Shown piece after piece: positions 61,650-64,000 of a stretch of 64,000 bases of DNA (position 1 is its first letter; each line of letters starts with the position of its first letter). The notes below the pieces were generated by a model. That model was given only the letters and a program-made list of their open reading frames with translations, made no database searches and was not told the origin of the DNA. The stretch covers positions 1,186,439-1,250,438 of the forward strand of contig NW_019091357.1 in NCBI RefSeq assembly GCF_001949145.1. The letters are read 5' to 3'. This DNA comes from Acanthaster planci (Eukaryota; Echinodermata; Asteroidea; Valvatida; Acanthasteridae). A program made the translations under genes and the position numbers.

Positions 61650-63156
61650 TCAGTGGCCAAGCTGCAAAATATCCTATCATGAAATTATCTGGTGAAAAAA
61701 AAGGAAAGAAAAATGTGGATTACCAAAAGGATATTAATTAAACAAAATTTTGAAAAGTACAACTATTTGGCATATTTCTGGAAATCTGATGGAAAATTAC
61801 AGAGGGCTTTATTGATGGACTGCAGTTTTTATTTTTTTTTTGGGGGGGGAGTGGATTTTGGGGTTGAGTTATTGGGTTAGGGGCTGGAGTTTTGGTTCCA
61901 GTTACGCTAGAAGGGAGAGGGTTGCGGAGATGGAATTGGGTCACTCTGTAGCGCTCTGTCATGTCACCGCAACTCACCGATCTGACTGTCGCCTTGATGA
62001 AGTCCTTCTTGTGCGCCAAGTTGAAGTCTGGGTAGGTCTCGTACACCTTCTTGCAAACCATCTTCATGGTAACCAACTCCAGGTTGGCCTTGTCCAAAAA
62101 CGCCCTGACAGTCTGCTCAATCTGAGCCTCCTGAAGGGAAGATGAAATTTGACAACCAATGACATGAACTCCATCTGTTGACATGCAATGCAAGCGCAGG
62201 GCCCTGTGCAACCTGTTGGCACGTCACTGCATTGTATAACATTGTACATATTCCCCTAGGAACCTAATGATAGAGTGCTGGGTGGTTTTGGGGTGGTGTA
62301 GGTGGTAACAGGTGTGGTGTGACTCACCGACGGCTCTGCTTTTCTGATCAGTGGTTCGTCATCAGAACTATCATCTGAGTCTTCTATCGCTGAAATGCAA
62401 GAAAAAGGAAATCTTACCAGTTCTACAAATATAACACACTACACGCTAACAAAACATTTTATGAGCACCTGGAACATTCTAATCAACAAAAGAGAATTTC
62501 TTCAATCAGAGTCAAAAGATAATTGCTGGAGATCATATCTCCCAAGTCAATCACAAGGGGCCCTTGGTTATCACTTGGCACAGTAACAATTTGCATCAAA
62601 TATGGGGCAGAAGAGATGAGTTGGTGGAGCATTCTTTGTATTTTCTAGAAGCTGCAGGTGCAAACTTGAATCCATTGTCTTTTGCTGGAACCTCCCTCAA
62701 AAGACTAATCACATGATTAACATCATTTCAGAGAGAGCAGTGAAAGAATTTCGATTGGTGTAGACTGTATACAACTTGGCAGAAAATCTGTAAAGAGTTT
62801 TTAGTTTTCACAGGATGATTTGAAATTCTCTTCAGTCAGGTAAACTTACTCATCTTCTTTGCTTTACTCTTGGGCGTGGACTTGGGCGCGGACTTTGGCG
62901 TAGACTTGGGCGCGGACTTGGGCGTGGACTTGGGCGTGGATTTGGAGGTGGACTTGGGCTTGGACTTCGGCGTGATCTGTATCGACGCCTTCTTTTGGGC
63001 CGTGGCTTTCTTGGGAGTGGACTTCTTGACGGGCGATTTCTTTGATGGAGTCTTCTTGGGCGATTTGGAAGCGTCCTTTTTCTTTTCTGGTTTCTTCTTT
63101 TCCACTTTCTTCTGAGGTGATGGTTGGTCCAATTTGGCCTTCTTCTTTTTAGGTTC
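61650..63156 (-). CDS. DEK: DEK homologue, 3' exons (partial)
   Basis: Three exons are clear: 62850-63156, 62328-62389 and 61978-62130, all with matching phases. The first encodes a Lys/Ser/Pro-rich chain, starting EPKKKKAKLDQPSPQKKVEK and containing repeated STPKS/SAPKS units, likely disordered and DNA-binding. The second gives EDSDDSSDDEPLIRKAEPS, very close to vertebrate DEK. The third is the DEK C-terminal domain (EQTVRAFLDKANLELVTMKM, VCKKVYETYPDFNLAHKKDF, IKATVRS). A tiny last exon (61650-61661, Leu-Gly-His-stop, after acceptor ttttgcag) is my tentative ending. Role: an abundant chromatin architectural protein and histone chaperone. The 5' exons, including the SAP/pseudo-SAP domain, must lie in or beyond the N gap at 63305. 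Confidence 0.82.
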
Positions 63157-63304
63157 CTGGACAACGATAAAATTCAGAAACTACTAAAAGAAACTTCAAA
63201 AATCTAAGAGAAATAAAATGGGTAGGGTGTTGCTTTAAAGAAGCAATCCTTCAAAGAACTTTTAGTTTTACAAGGGAAAGCACAAACTGAGCCACAACTC
63301 CTCC

Positions 63305-63773
63305 NNNNNNNNNNNNNNNNNNNNNNNNNNNNNNNNNNNNNNNNNNNNNNNNNNNNNNNNNNNNNNNNNNNNNNNNNNNNNNNNNNNNNNNNNNNNNNNN
63401 NNNNNNNNNNNNNNNNNNNNNNNNNNNNNNNNNNNNNNNNNNNNNNNNNNNNNNNNNNNNNNNNNNNNNNNNNNNNNNNNNNNNNNNNNNNNNNNNNNNN
63501 NNNNNNNNNNNNNNNNNNNNNNNNNNNNNNNNNNNNNNNNNNNNNNNNNNNNNNNNNNNNNNNNNNNNNNNNNNNNNNNNNNNNNNNNNNNNNNNNNNNN
63601 NNNNNNNNNNNNNNNNNNNNNNNNNNNNNNNNNNNNNNNNNNNNNNNNNNNNNNNNNNNNNNNNNNNNNNNNNNNNNNNNNNNNNNNNNNNNNNNNNNNN
63701 NNNNNNNNNNNNNNNNNNNNNNNNNNNNNNNNNNNNNNNNNNNNNNNNNNNNNNNNNNNNNNNNNNNNNNNNN
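63305..63773. other. Assembly gap (469 N)
   Basis: Run of N. It interrupts the region where upstream DEK exons are expected, so the DEK gene is incomplete in this window. Confidence 0.99.
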
Positions 63774-64000
63774 CCAGGCCTGCTCTTTTTACAAGGCAGC
63801 AGGCCTGGCTGAAATACTCAGCATCAACAGATTGTGTCTGCCAGGCCACAGTGGCCACCAGACAGTAATTCATGTGGGTGTAAACGTCCATTAACTGAAA
63901 CGATGAATTTCTGAAGATTTTGGAAAACCGAAAATCTTGAAATTCGCCCGTACGTGTTTACTGCATATTTCAAACCACCCGGCAGCATGTGGTTAACACA
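63774..64000. other. Sequence right of the gap, with an 11-bp hairpin
   Basis: CCAGGCCTGCT (63774-63784) and AGCAGGCCTGG (63798-63808) form a perfect stem at the very edge of the gap. No exon recognised in the remaining bases. Confidence 0.6.

Noticed and set aside
61738-62211. 157-codon minus ORF as a single DEK exon
   Set aside because: It runs through the acceptor at 62130 and the GTGAGT donor at 61977; only 61978-62130 shows DEK similarity.
62850-63164. Arg/Pro-rich frame and the complementary Gly/Asp/Val-rich frame
   Set aside because: Shadow frames of the Lys/Ser/Pro-rich DEK exon.

Overview
This is a window of metazoan nuclear DNA. It has spliced genes with many short introns, tRNA-derived SINE-like sequences, LINE fragments, many small inverted-repeat transposons (MITEs) and a draft-assembly gap. 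Gene content, intron density and the repeat style (frequent acatgtacatgtac runs and GCGCCCTCT motifs) fit an invertebrate, most likely an invertebrate deuterostome such as amphioxus, a hemichordate or an echinoderm. I cannot fix the phylum from sequence alone. There is no sign of bacterial DNA, CRISPR or a viral genome.

Layout. 1-4.6 kb: no gene, but a cluster of four tRNA-like sequences. 4.6-9.7 kb (-): complete 10-exon RAE1. 11.7-15.0 kb (+): complete EIF2S1 coding region, head to head with RAE1. 15.4-23.5 kb (-): RTN4IP1-like MDR reductase copy A. 23.5-33 kb: about 9.5 kb of repeats, including a decayed LINE and several fold-back elements. 33.7-40.5 kb (-): RTN4IP1-like copy B, with glutathione-transferase-like exons directly upstream that splice into it in a matching phase. 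41.5-44.6 kb (+): a third, older reductase copy C. 45.5-48.5 kb (-): RPS7. 50.2-54.5 kb (+): RNASEH1. 57.0-57.8 kb (-): ELOC (elongin C). 61.6-63.2 kb (-): 3' part of a DEK homologue, running into a 469-base N gap.

The housekeeping genes act in unrelated basic processes: mRNA export and spindle checkpoint, translation initiation, the small ribosomal subunit, R-loop and RNA/DNA-hybrid removal, the elongin/VHL ubiquitin ligase, and chromatin. The accessory part of the window is the reductase cluster. Three copies share identical intron phases, and A and B are a recent tandem segmental duplication. Copy B has no start codon of its own. Through in-phase splice sites it joins a GST-like domain and a membrane segment to the NADPH-dependent reductase, predicting a membrane-anchored GST-MDR protein of about 743 residues. 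Copy A has a one-base frameshift. All exon borders were read by eye from GT/GC-AG signals, reading frame and family knowledge; no alignment or transcript was available.
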